Assembly (NCBI GenBank): GCA_907163375.1 | Contig: CAJQUW010000501.1 | Coordinates: 7,501 to 71,500 of the forward strand | DNA length: 64,000 nt | Origin: Prostheceraeus crozeri | Lineage: Eukaryota; Platyhelminthes; Polycladida; Euryleptidae | Direction: 5' to 3' | Shown: one piece after another, positions 14,690-27,900 of the stretch | Position numbering within the stretch: the stretch's first letter is position 1 | How the letters are laid out: each line of letters starts with the position of its first letter | Notes under the pieces: generated by a model | Database searches by the model: none | The model's input: only the letters and a program-made list of their open reading frames with translations | What the model was told of the DNA's origin: nothing | Made by a program: the position numbers and the translations under genes

Positions 14690-15540
14690 CAATCCTATGT
14701 TGAGTTATTGAGAGAGTTGAATATATGCTACGGTCAAGGATACCTGGAGTACGCCTGGAGCCGGCTACTGAAATTCCTAGACATGACGAAGTTGGTAGGG
14801 TCTACATATGACAAGACTGCTTGAAAACATGCTCAGCAACCGACGATTTCATGTGATACTAGGGTCAACTAGGGCAAAGAAAGAGCAGATGGAGAACGAA
14901 CGCTGAAAAACGGTTTGCCATAGAGGAGTGTCTTGGCACCCCTGCTCTTCAACATCTATACCAATTATCAATATGGTCTGATATAAATATATCTATGCTG
15001 ACGAGCTTTGCATAGCCTATCGATCTAGAGACTTCACCACCACTGAAGCTGGGCTCACAGCTGGTCTCCAAATATTTAAAGACAGCTATGAAGAGAATGA
15101 TCTTTGTGCGAACCCAAAAAGCAAGTGTGCGCTTTTCACCTGCGCAATAGAGAAGCGCGTCGTTAACTGAACGTTAGCTGGGATAGTGTGCGTCTACAAC
15201 ACTGCGAGTACACTGTCTAATTTGGTGTTACCCTGGATAAAAGCCAGACTTATAAGAAGCATGTGGAATAGACCAGATGTAAGTCTAGCACCCGGAACCA
15301 AATTATGAGGAAGCTTATCGGTACAAGAGGGGGACACTCATCCGGAAATCCTGCGCTCCACATCCTTAGGACTTACATAGCACACGGCACAATATTCTTG
15401 CCCTGTGTGGGAAAGGTCAGCACACGCAAAGGATCTAGACCCCATTCTGAATGACGTTTGCCGCATCATAACAGGTTGCCGGAGTCCAACTCCTCTTCAG
15501 CAACTGCATCCACTTGTGAGTAAGCTCCCGTGTACTTACC
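14690..15540 (+). mobile_element. LINE RT fragment, Jockey group, old
   Basis: The plus strand shows LLENMLSNRRFHVILG-like residues, then NGLP followed by a TAG and RSVLAPLLFNIYTN. The catalytic block is YADELCIAYRSRD (second D changed to E), followed by TTTEAGLTAGLQIFKDSYEE. The C-terminal part PVWERSAHAKDLDPILNDVC and RIITGCRSPTPLQQLHPL is clear. Several stops and shifts are present. Exon E of the Ig gene starts 300 bp downstream. Confidence 0.78.
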
Positions 15541-15845
15541 TTTTAATTGAGAGCAAATGCGAGAGCACCTTAAAATTAAACCAAAAAAAGTTCTATTTCC
15601 AATCTTGTGAGTCACAGCATTTTGGAAAACCTATAGAAATGTTAAAATCTTCGACTTTGCGGTATACCGAAGAAATACAATACGTGCGAGTTGAATACAT
15701 GTAAGTTGAATATATTGGTTAAACTAGTTACTAATTAGATGCTTCATCAAAGCTACTGGAAGGTACATTTCCCCACATATGTATAAAAACCGACAAGGAA
15801 TCTTAGCAATACCAGTTGTCTATATTATTGATGCTTCTAACTTAC

Positions 15846-15914
15846 CTGTGTTTTGTTGCACCAGAGTTTCTACACGATCTCTTCTGTTTGTCATAGGAGC
15901 TGGTGTTCGGTATC
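15846..15914 (-). CDS. Ig-like gene exon E: linker after the last Ig domain
   Basis: This is a 69-bp exon with acceptor AATCATTTCAG and donor GTAAGT. In the phase demanded by exon D it is fully open and reads [15 protein letters not shown], then ETLVQQNT. Low-complexity Pro/Thr/Arg linkers follow the last Ig domain of lachesin and IgLON proteins before the GPI or membrane signal. The exon is short and has no domain of its own, so it rests on splice sites, frame and phase agreement. The C-terminal exon should lie downstream (below 15.8 kb or outside the window). Confidence 0.65.
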
Positions 15915-18900
15915 CTGAAATGATTTCGGTTAGTTATTGATCAGTACAATTTTACAATAAAAATCTATTTTTATATTATAGTTAAAATAACCACTGTTAC
16001 TTGAGTAATTAATTACATGCAATGATTATTGTTGAATGTGATTGGTGATCATAACAGCATAGCAATAACATCCAATAATATTGCGAATCAATGTCAACAA
16101 TTTCATTCAAGATAATTTTCAGTTTTGCTCACTAAATTATAATTTCATTCGCATACTTAATAATCCTCGCATACAGTATCGAAAGGTTCACAATCAACAT
16201 GTCTTTATTTTTCCACATGCAGCACGTAGTGTAATAGCATTGCAAAGTTATGTAACACAATACATCCGAAATGCAACACTGTCTTCTAGCGAGAATTTTT
16301 GTTGATTTTTTTGAGACTTCAAGGAGAAAAGCACCAGGAAAAGAATTGTGTTAAAAGTTATTCCATAGAGTAAGTATATGTAGGTGGAGTGTCGACTCAA
16401 AAAAGTATCTGTATACATTGAAAATTTTTATATTCAAATTTTTATACTACCGACATGAAGCCTCTTTATAAGTAGTATGAAACATGTTGGATATAAAAAG
16501 GAATGATTATTTACTAACAAGTATCTTATTTATGCGGAAATCATGCAGATGATCAGGGGAATTTAATGAGCTGCATTATAATGCAATTCTTCATCAAAAA
16601 GTCGAGATTTTATTGTGCTTTCTTGGCTGAAATTTAAAACATTTAATTCAGTTTTCATGGGCATGATTTTTTGATTCACTAAAATTATTTTTTATATCTT
16701 GAATCTGAATAGTGATGTGGACCCATTTACATCATTTAAAGTTAGGCTAATTGAAATCATTGTCCTTGATTATGATATCTTGCTCTTTCAGTTGAAGTTG
16801 CTTGTGTTATGATCATGCTTAAGAAAATACTCTTGAGGTTGAGCATGAAAGTAATAGCAACCTATCGAATTGGCAATTTAACAAGCGCTACTTTCTAAGG
16901 ACACGGATGATTATAAAATACTATCATTCCTTCTGCATTACTATCATGATCAGTCAAACTCGTGCACATTTCTCCAAAAGTGTAATAATTTACATATCTC
17001 ACAGGTGGTACCTGGTCTCGACTCATGTTCATTTAATGAAATCGAAGCTGCTATCACATTGGGGATTTAATGAATGTTGAGTTGACACTCCACCTAATAT
17101 ACCTACACTTTGAGTTATTCTGAAAATGATGGCATTAAACGTAATATTATCATTGCGAGCGGAGGGCTCATGAAAGGTGATGTCGAACATGCTGCTACAG
17201 ATGATTTATGCTAAATTAAACAAATTGGAATAACATACAAATTTTAATGTTTTTGTGTTGAAAGCATTTCTCAAGTGTATCTTCAGATAATCTCATGTAA
17301 TTTTACTTAAATCACATAATTACTCTTGAAAATGAGCTTCACTCCCTCTACAATTTCTTTGATTGACATTTATCTTCAATAGAGAGAAACTCTCCATATT
17401 TCCGCTTCATGGATTCATTGAAAGTATAAAACTCACTTAGCTGATTATGCAAACTTGAAATAAAGTGGTTAGAGAAGTACGAGAGCAAAGTGATCTATCT
17501 CGTCACAACTTTTTTGTATTACAGAAAGTGCTCATATCATAGAAACGAAAATCTTGATGCAATTCTGATTTTCGTCCTTTTAAAATCTTTTTGTGAATGC
17601 AGTTTTTGATTTGTTAAAATTTATTCATTGGCCGATCTAATTGTCGATTGAGGCAATTGAGATCATTAAACTGTATCTACAGAAGCAGTAGACGAATATT
17701 GACGCTACTTACAACTCTTATATATCTGAACTTTTCTATATCTTGAAGATCTGTAGGGTCCAGTGAATCTCCTTCATCAATTATAAGTTTATTTAACTCA
17801 ATAAGATTGTTGTCTTCGCTATATTTGGAAAAGAATTATGCATTATGCATGATTCTACGGTGCATTATGCATGTAATGTCGTTCGATATGTCGAATATTG
17901 TGATTGTCGCTAAGCTAGCCGTTTTTACTGTGAATATAAATGAGCAAAATATTGACTCAGAATAGTTTAAAATAAGTGACATATCACTTAAAAAGTCAAT
18001 GAAAAAAGTTGGTGATTGTAGGTGAACCATCTGCCATCTTCCCTGATGCATGGACGCATTCTCAATGAAAAAATCAATTTGAAACATATTTTTCAGAGCT
18101 CCACTCAACGCTCTATAGGCCTTTGATGCATGTATACAAAGCAACTGCACATTTTTAGCACAAATATTTTGATAAACATGAGGAATCGGGTGCATGTTGG
18201 AATTTATAATAACACATTCTTACTTTAAATGATAATGGATTATATAAAATTTTATAATTCCGCTTGAACAGCATGTTGTTTATAATTTAATCCAAAAAGC
18301 CTTGCTGTTGTTTATATGGCATTTATTGCCCAAATTTTCGCCTACTCAGGCCGCTTCAGGGGTGAAAAGGAGGATATTCTACAAACACTTAAAATTTGAA
18401 ATCTATAAGATGTTATGTTGAAATGGTATATATAGTATATAGATAGAAGGTTATTTTGAGAAAGGATTCATCCATATAAAGTCAATGTCATAGAATTATT
18501 GAAAGATATTTCCATTACTTTGTGAAAAGGAATTGGCGATATTGTTCATTCTCTTCACGTGAATTGATGGTGGGTTGGAATTTCTTTATCAACAGTGCTT
18601 CACGAAGACAAATGTTGGTATTGTCGCTTTCATGAGCTAATATCTCGACTTGTACATTCTTGTTATGGCATTGTTGTAAATGTTTGAAAACTGATGATGT
18701 TACTTGTGTTGTGTGCTCTTTCAAGGTTTCTTCGAATTGTTTTAAATGAAAGTTTGCTGTATTTGGATTTGAGCAATGAGATTTGATGCGGTCTCTTTCG
18801 TTTCTCACAATTGCAACCGAAAGTGATGATGTCAAATTCGACTTTTATAAGAAAATAGTGAAAAAAGACATTTTCATCAATTACAAATCGAACATTTCAA

Positions 18901-21900
18901 AATCAACGAAGATGGCAATTGTGAGAAACGAAAGAGACCGCATCAAATCTCATTGCTCAAATCCAAATACAGCAAACTTTCATTTAAAACAATTCGAAGA
19001 AACCTTAAAAGTCAACGATTTTCCAGAAACATTCATCCAATCATCACGACGTACAAAGAAAATGAAACACACAGAAGAAAAAAGACAACAAAGACAAATG
19101 TTATCTAAAATTACCATTTATATCAGAAAAAGTGAATTATCAGATAAAGAAAGTTTTCCAACGAGAAGATTTAAATATCGGTTTAGCTCAAAAGTCATAT
19201 ACTCTAAGAAACGCATTGAAGAACCATACCAAATATGAAACAAAATGTCAACTTGCCTCATGTCCAATTCAAAACAATGAACTTTGCTTCAAGAAAAACG
19301 TAATTTTCAAAATAACATGTCTCAAGTGCAAAAATGCCTATATCGGTAGTACAATTAGAACTTTACACATCAGAGTGAAAGAGCACACAACACAAGTAAC
19401 ATCATCAGTTTTCAAACATTTACAACAATGCCATAACAAGAATGTACAAGTCGAGATATTAGCTCATGAAAGCGACAATACCAACATTCGTCTTCGTGAA
19501 GCACTGTTGATAAAGAAATTCCAACCCACCATCAATTCACGTGAAGAGAATGAACAATATCGCCAATTCCTTTTCACAAAGTAATGGAAATATCTTTCAA
19601 TAATTCTATGACATTGACTTTATATGGATGAATCCTTTCTCAAAATAACCTTCTATCTATACACCATTTCAACATAACATCTTATAGATTTCAAATTTTA
19701 AGTGTTTGTAGAATATCCTCCTTTTCACCCCTGAAGTGGCCTGAGTAGGCGAAAATTTGGGCAATAAATGCCATATAAACAACAGCAAGGCTTTTTGGAT
19801 TAGATAATGCATTACATGCATATTGTACATAAAAAACCGCACATTGAATAATATATGTTACATTCTCACTCTCTGGTGCATTAATCACTATTTGCAATTA
19901 TGTGTCGTGTCAACTTGGTATGCTATAAGTCAAATGATAATCGCAAGTGTGAAAACGAAAACAATTTCATAAATGCTGTAGGACAGGAACATATCAACCT
20001 AATAGAGGAGAAAAAAGGACGATAATAATAAGTCCTCTTGCATATGGGCATAGATAAAGGATATTCAGTACTTCCTTATCGTGTAGGCCTACATGTACTA
20101 GTACATGATGTAAAGGAAATTTTTCGGAACTTGATGAAGAAGTTCAAAACACTGGAGCTCAAAAAATGTTTCCTGCATAAGTGCCACCAAACCAGGTGAT
20201 TGTTTCAGTAAGTACGATTATGGCATGTCGGACGACATTTTGTGAACATTTGAGTATTAAAAATTCTCCTGTGTTGAAACACTTATGATGCCTAAGATGC
20301 TTGATCTTCAAAACCAATAGTACTTTCATGAAAGATTGTTCAACGCAAAATGAGTCATGCCATGATAGGATGGACATTCAGTAGCAATGACGGTAGTAAT
20401 AGACTTTCTTATGGCATTGTTGATGTCTATGGTAGAGACCATGCACCTCCACCGTCCACTTTCATTGGTGCATGTTTGATAGAGTCGCGGATTGGTAATT
20501 GATATGTTTTGCCTGCATGTTTTTAATTGTTTGATTATTTTATTCGCGTTTTCATTTCGAAGTTTTCAGCTTTTCTTTGCATTTTTGTTGATTTATTTTT
20601 ATCGATTTAATCCCTGCTTATCAATATTGATGCACAAGTAATGCAATGAGAAGCACTGTCAGACTGTTGACATTCTATAGGTACTGCACATCAAGCTATT
20701 TCCACTACGCAATATTTATTGCTTTAAGGGTACATGTCCTTTCTATATAGTGTCGAATTTCCTATTATAATTTTATCATTGAAATCAATGAATACCACAC
20801 TTTTTCACACTAATTGCATCGTACATCGAACTACAGCGATACAGTGAGTAACAGAGTCATTGGCTAGAGGGAAACATCATTATACATGAGATGTTTGACG
20901 TCAGCGTTAAGGCGCCTTCCCTTCAAGTTGAGATGTCTAGTGTCAGATGTGAGGCTGCCAAGGCAAATAAGAAAGGTCGTCGGATGGGCATCTTGCGGAA
21001 GCGGATTTTAGAGGAGAAGCGATAAGTTTTGATTTAAGGATAATATTAGGGTCTAGAATTGCGAAGCGATTCAAATCGAATCATGAAAAACGTTTTTGCT
21101 TCACCAACTACACCTCTAGCAAATAAGAAAGCCTATCGAAATCAAATAATAAATGCTTTTTAGATGGCCACTGCAAAACTAAGCAGTCAAATTAAAACGC
21201 AATTTTTCTTTTCTAATAAACGCAAACGTTTTTTCTGAAATACTAGTTATGGCATTTCATAACTCAAGCCGATTCACATGTCATATTGACGCTAGCATGT
21301 TGGATTGCCGGTTAGCGTCTTTATTTCAAGCACCACTGCAAGGGTTCCTTTTCTGTGTTCAAAGCGTGATGTGAGTATGTAAGGGATCGAGCTCCTTAAA
21401 AAATCCTCTACATAAAACAGCAGCATCGGTACTATGATCTCGAAGAAGCAGCATATTTTTATTGATAAATCACAAATGGTTTTGCATGTTTAAATCGAAA
21501 TACATTGATCTAAAGGTAATCTATAAAATGAATCAATCTCAGATCTCAGGAAATAGGTCATTTGCAAGCAGAAACTACTATACGTACTGTAGTCGCATGG
21601 ACAGGCAAAACAAGTTGAATCTGCAATGAACAGAGCAAAATGGCACAGCAAGCCATGTGATAGGTCTGTGAACGTCGGTTGAATATGCATTCCTGAATAT
21701 CTATGAATTTTGTATAATTTCATAATTGTAGTGTCAAATAGCTAAATTTCATCTATGATCTTTAATTTCTCTTGAATTGTATTAAGAGCGAGGCCGACGA
21801 ATCTACTCATAGTGGAAGGAGAAAGATATATTCGTATATTTAGCTATGATTTACGAACCATACAACCTATCCGACTAGGAGGGAATGCAATTTCTTCGGA

Positions 21901-24900
21901 ATTTTCTCATTTATCAGGGTTGGAACCGTCCACCGCCGGCCAATCGGCCGACCGATTTTAGGAACGCCGGTCGCCGGCACGGCCTCGGCATTAATTTTGA
22001 AGACCGGCTGGCTGTTCGGCTGACCACTCATTACGCCGACCACCGGGTTGCGTATTTATTGCCGAAACCACGGCTGCTTTTGCTCGAGGATTCTGATTAT
22101 AGCTGAAGTTTGGTCTTCGTAATGAGTACTACGGAGTTCTTGTGGTTGGCTTGACGAGAGTGATGGCACGTCGATGCTGATGAACTACTAATCTATAGGC
22201 TAAAATTTAATTATGCATCTATCTTCGAACCTTCTGTATCACAAAAAGAGCTTCCGGAATCGTGTACTGTAGCCAACATGTGACATGTGCGAACTGTGTG
22301 TTCACTAGCCTCTCTACGCAGAATTATTCCATATCTTAATGAAGTTATTTCTCAATTTCTTTCACAGTATACAAAATGTATTATCAAAGTACGAAATATG
22401 GTCTAGCCACTTGATTGAAGATCAATTTGAATAGAAACTGATCAAAATCAGCACCGGTGCTCTTCATCGGGAACCTTTGCTTATTCGGAGAGTCACCCAA
22501 GCTCCCATAACACGCTATATAGAAATCGAGAAACCGAATGATGTTTAGCGGTTTAAGTTGACCAGCTGGCAGCCTTACCTAGTAGGTTATACAGACGCCG
22601 GCCCAACGCCGGCTGGTTTTGATCACGCTGGCCGCCGGCCCGGCCCCGTCATGACAGGGCGATCGGTTCCAACCTTATCATTTATGCTGGTCGACTCATC
22701 ACAATCAACATTCAATCTGTGTAAATTTGAAATTGAGTATGTACTTTGACTCGTCATATTTCTGACTTGAATGTATACTTTAAGTTTAACAAAAAGTTGC
22801 ATTTCTACACTGCAAACTCGGAAACAACGTAACTTGTCTCGTAGAATTTTGTTGGATCTTTGCATTTAACAAGATCGTTATCCCTAATCATATTGTAGCT
22901 TCATTAATAGGATGTATTGCATATGACATTGAAAATGCAGAATGAACAAAGTGGATCTTAAATTCAACGATGAGAATAGACGAGTCTTGCCGGTAACAGC
23001 CATCGCTGCACAAGAACACCACATTGAAGCGCAAACGGTTATGAGAAGCTTTGCATGGAGTTAAAGACAACAAAAGCCGCTTCACACTTTACACTGTACT
23101 TCTCATGCAAGGAAATGACTACTAGTATTTTGATGTTGAATTTGAATTAGCAAATGCCGAAAACGTCGAATGTGGAAAGGGGGTGCGGCTTTAAATGCAG
23201 TGTCAAAATGTTCACATGCCCAATATAACAGTATTCTGCCATACTCCGGTTCCATCCCTGACAGGAAATCATTGGTTATTTATATCTAGACATTAATCAA
23301 ACATAACATTATGCTATATCTTCATTAAAACTTAAATTGCAGTGCCTATCATTAGATTGCGCATATAAATGAAATTTATTGAATAAAGTATAACTACAGC
23401 TGTCTGATCTTAGTAATTCATAATGTGCTTTCATGGTCACTAATGCATGGTCACATAAGCAACAAATTCTTAATTTTCTTTAGTCGTTAGGCGTATATAC
23501 TTCATCAAATTGAAAATCATGCAATTACACCATTATGGTTGTTGCAAATGATGATGAGAAAAAAGAAAAAAGAATGTAAGGAGAGCAACGAGAAATTCAA
23601 GCAAACGCAATAAAATTGGTGGCTATGGCACAGTGCCACAGATGCAATGAGTGAGAGATAGGCGGAACAAATAGACCAAGCGGGTGTTCGCACAACTCCT
23701 CAAAAATAGCAGCAAGGCTCACAAATTGTGCGATGTGCTGTGCTGCACCCTGGAAATGCTCAAATTTATGGAGAAGCGTCCGAGGAGGACGTCCGCACAA
23801 AAATACAAAGTTCATATATTCGCATAAAGAATCCAGATAAGTCAAAAGTTCAGCTTTTTTTAAGTATGCGTCCACAGCTTAGAGCTATCCAGATCGTTGA
23901 GGCTTCAGGGTGGTTTGCCTGCACTCCGCCGAGTTGACAATGCCCCATTTTTTTAGGGTGACCCGTAAACGCCCTGCACCGGTTCGGAGGCGGTTGAGTT
24001 GCACCCATTCGTGTCGGGGCATCTTGCAACCCGGAGAGTGTGTGGACCATTGATGGAGGTAGGGAGTGAGCTGGTGCGGTACTGGAGGCTTTGCAGGTTG
24101 TTGATTTGCGGGCGCATCTTGAAGGTGGTGTCGCGAAGGCAGTCTGCGAATGGGCTTTCAAACATGCAGCACTTAATGGAGAAGGTGAGTTGCATTGGCT
24201 GATTTCGCGTTAATCTTTCCCATTGTTTCTGCAGGACAGTTCTCAGTCGACAAGATACCAGACAGGAAGGGAAGACAATTTACCGGAGTGCATCTGATGC
24301 ACCCAGAAATGACACGCATCGCACAAAGTTTATGATGGAATGGTATGCTCTAACCAGTTCCCATTTTGAAAGAGAAGATTCACCAGCACAATTTATTGTC
24401 TGTTTTACTGACATTTGCAGCATCTGATTAAAGTATGTCAATGGATTGACAGGAGAAAACTATGTTTCAGCTATTCATGAAAAGTGTGCAGTAAGCGCAC
24501 AACTCTCGCAATGAGAAGAATAAGAATGAAAAGAGAAAGCAAAAGCAAACTACAGGGAAATTTCTGTGATGTAGCTGAGAATCGAACTTTAATTAGCCTT
24601 TTATTAGTACTTCAATTTTTCTACACAATGTTGAGGTGTTTTTAAATTGTCACAAATGTTGTTTTCATCAAATTTGATGACGGCCAACCCCAATATTTTT
24701 CTAGGAAGCTAATGTTCGGAGCGTGGTAAAGCAGTCCCAGCCTACGGATCGGGTATGAATTATGTAAAGTGTCAAAATTTCCATTTCCTTGAAAGATTGA
24801 GCTGCATGTTGACTAAATATTGACATATGTTATCAAAATGAAAGCATCAAAATCATACAATCAAAACAAGCAATTGACAAACAAAATAAAGACGAAAACT

Positions 24901-27900
24901 ACAACGACAATAGCATTGGAAACTTATAGGTGTTCATTCTAACTCAGGTGAAAATCAAATCGGTAACAGTGACTCAACAGAATCGCAAAAAGCTGAGAAC
25001 AAAGACTGTGCATCACATGCCGCGAATTACGACGAACATGGATACCTTTGGTTGCATCATTTTGATAAAGTCTTCTGTGTCTACTTTCTAATCCGAGTTG
25101 AAATGTTTCTGAAAATGCAACAAGATGAAATAAAGCGTATAATGAATCGCTAATTTGGATTGAAACCAGGTTCAGTGAATAATGTGGGAATACATCAATA
25201 TAGTCCTGTTTCTTTTTTCATGTTTCTCGCGAGAACTATAGCCTCTATAGCTGTTTAATATTGATATTGTGCTCTTTCGCTTCGACCCAACCCCGGTTTC
25301 ATCATAGGACGATGCTTGTAAGCGTATCATTGTGAGAAAAAAGTCATTAAGTAGTACACATTCAGAGGAGATCGAGAAATTGAGAGCTTCTAACGCTGTC
25401 TTCCTATATTCGTGCACGAGCTTTTTTAATGCGTAGATTGTCACCCAACATCAGTAAAACGACAATTCTTAAGCTGTGCTTCCAGTCATCTTGATAGTTA
25501 CGGAACGTCAAGCATCGAAAAATTCCATTTGTTTATGCAGATCCATGCACTTTTGATTTTGGTGCACTTCACAGCGTAATGATCTAACATTCATTTCACA
25601 ACTGAAAGTGAGATTTGTCATTTTCATGATTATGATTTCACTTTTGGGGTAGATTTCTGCCACAACAGCTAGAAAAACGAAATTTCTGTCTTGCTTGGCT
25701 AAATTTTTGTTAAAGTAAATGAAAGCTTCATTACAACTAGTTTGTTTGCTGTAGCTAAACAAAACATTTTTCTGCTTACAAAAAAGATTTTCACAGATTT
25801 TTTTAGGTGCAATACGGATTCAGTTATTTGATTCTTCTTACGATCTAGCAGCATTGACTTAGATCGTTGCCTAACTGAGCATTTGAAATGGTTATCAACT
25901 TACAACAATTGTCCATTCTGCATGTAGTTTCACTTACTTTCGTAAAGCGAAAAGTCAGATTTATATAGATATATCTGTCAGTTAAAATACACAAATAAAT
26001 GCTGAAAGATAGAAATTTGTTGAATAGATGTTGAACTGATTGATGGCAGATCATAATTATCGATGATCTGACGCGATGAAATGGCATGCTAGAAACTAAA
26101 ACGATCAGCAAATATGACCAAAGATACATCTTGCGCGTAAGTGTTAGGAATACCGCTTACACATGTCGGAATACAATTGACGTAAGAAATCGATTCAAAC
26201 AAAGCTAAGAATTGTTTATCTCAATGACAATCTGCTGCTCAAATTCATTACTAAACAAAGCGTGTTGTGCCTAGAAGAAATTCTGTGAATGTCATTTTTG
26301 TAAGCAGAAAAGCATGCTCTGTTTAAAATGACAATCATAAAAATGACAAATCTCATTTTCAGTTATTAAATGAATGTTAGATAATTACGCTATGAAGTGC
26401 ACCAAACTCGAAAGTGCATGGATCTGCATAAACAAATGGAGTTTTGCGATACTTGACGCTCCGTAGCTACCAAGATGACTGGAAGTGCGGATTAAGAATT
26501 GTCGTTTTGCGATGTTGGGTTTCAATCTGCATCAAATAAAAGAATAAGAGGTTCATGTGTGAATTTAGGAAGAAAATATTAATGGCTCTCGCACTAAGCA
26601 ATTCAAATTCCGATCGCTGCCACCAGTTTCTGCAATGAACAAGGCCAAAAATGATACTTTGTCAAATGATACGCACTCCATGTTTACTGCGAATATGCGG
26701 GTCTGCCGAGTTCTACCTGCTTTCTGTTCTTATCAGACAGTATTAGTAGAAGACATGTAAATGCAATTGGAGGCAGATTCAGGTCGTCGGCAAAAATAAG
26801 ATTTTTGAATAATAGAGAAGCACTACGTCTAGAGTCAATTTTTGTTATTTTTAGAATATCTTCAAGTCATTTCCTATCTTGTTTATGTTTTATTAATACC
26901 AATTATCATGCTAGCAACAGCTTTTGATCAGAGATGTAGGCAAGAATTGGTTAAAGATGACTGAAATTCAATCAAAATGCTGTGCTAAATCTGATTGTGT
27001 TTGTCTTCATAGACAAAGATTCCTGAACACGCGATTTCATGAGCTGAAGACATTCCATGCCAAAAGTTATGGCTGCAGACTTAGTGGTACACACGCTTCC
27101 TTTAATCAAAGAAAACATAGAAAATCTCATTATTACCGAGATCTTGAATCGATTTCCATTGGATGCAAATGCATTTTCTTTGATCCTGTATGTCAAGAAA
27201 AGGAACCGCTTAGAACTCGGCAGACGCGGAGAATAGTATGTGCATCAAGCTGTGAAAGCCTCATTTTAAACCTCACACTGGCGACTGGATTGCATGTTTG
27301 CCATATTTGTAACAATTAAAGATGAAAGTTGATTAATCATAGAAAAAGGCGGTTAGCATCAAACTCCATCAAAGTTTGCCGTCGCCCACTCATCGCGATT
27401 TAGATCACGCATGAAGTTTATAGCTATTTAATTGAAAGATGCATGTAATACAGGGAGAACACAACAGTATGTCGCAACTTTGTAAAGTAATTGTGACAAG
27501 CGGAAGTTACGTACCAAGTCTGCGTATATATCATGTGACAGATGGCGTTCTGAAGTTTTTCTATAGTTTATTGTTTTCACTTCGCCATTATTTTCGCGAC
27601 TGCATTCATTTTTTGATTTTTCTCGGAATTCCTCAAGTTGCAATATCTCAAGTCGACAGTTTTAAGTCCGTTCCTTTTCAAGGAGCCACTATCACAGTAG
27701 CTTCCTATCTGCAGATAAGGCTGGTTCATACTTCCTCCGTTTCTTGTACGGAGACGTCTCCGGGAATAATTTCACAAAATACGGACACGTCTCCGAGAAA
27801 TAGCGCGAAAACGGAGACGTCTCCGTATTTTTTTATCAGCAGACATGATACGGAGGGTCAAAAATCGCGATACGGAGACATTTGTTTGATTGAATGTCTC

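Noticed and set aside
26924-27319. 131-residue plus-strand frame
   Set aside because: It lies wholly in foldback copy 2, and the same repeat in other copies is not open in a corresponding frame.
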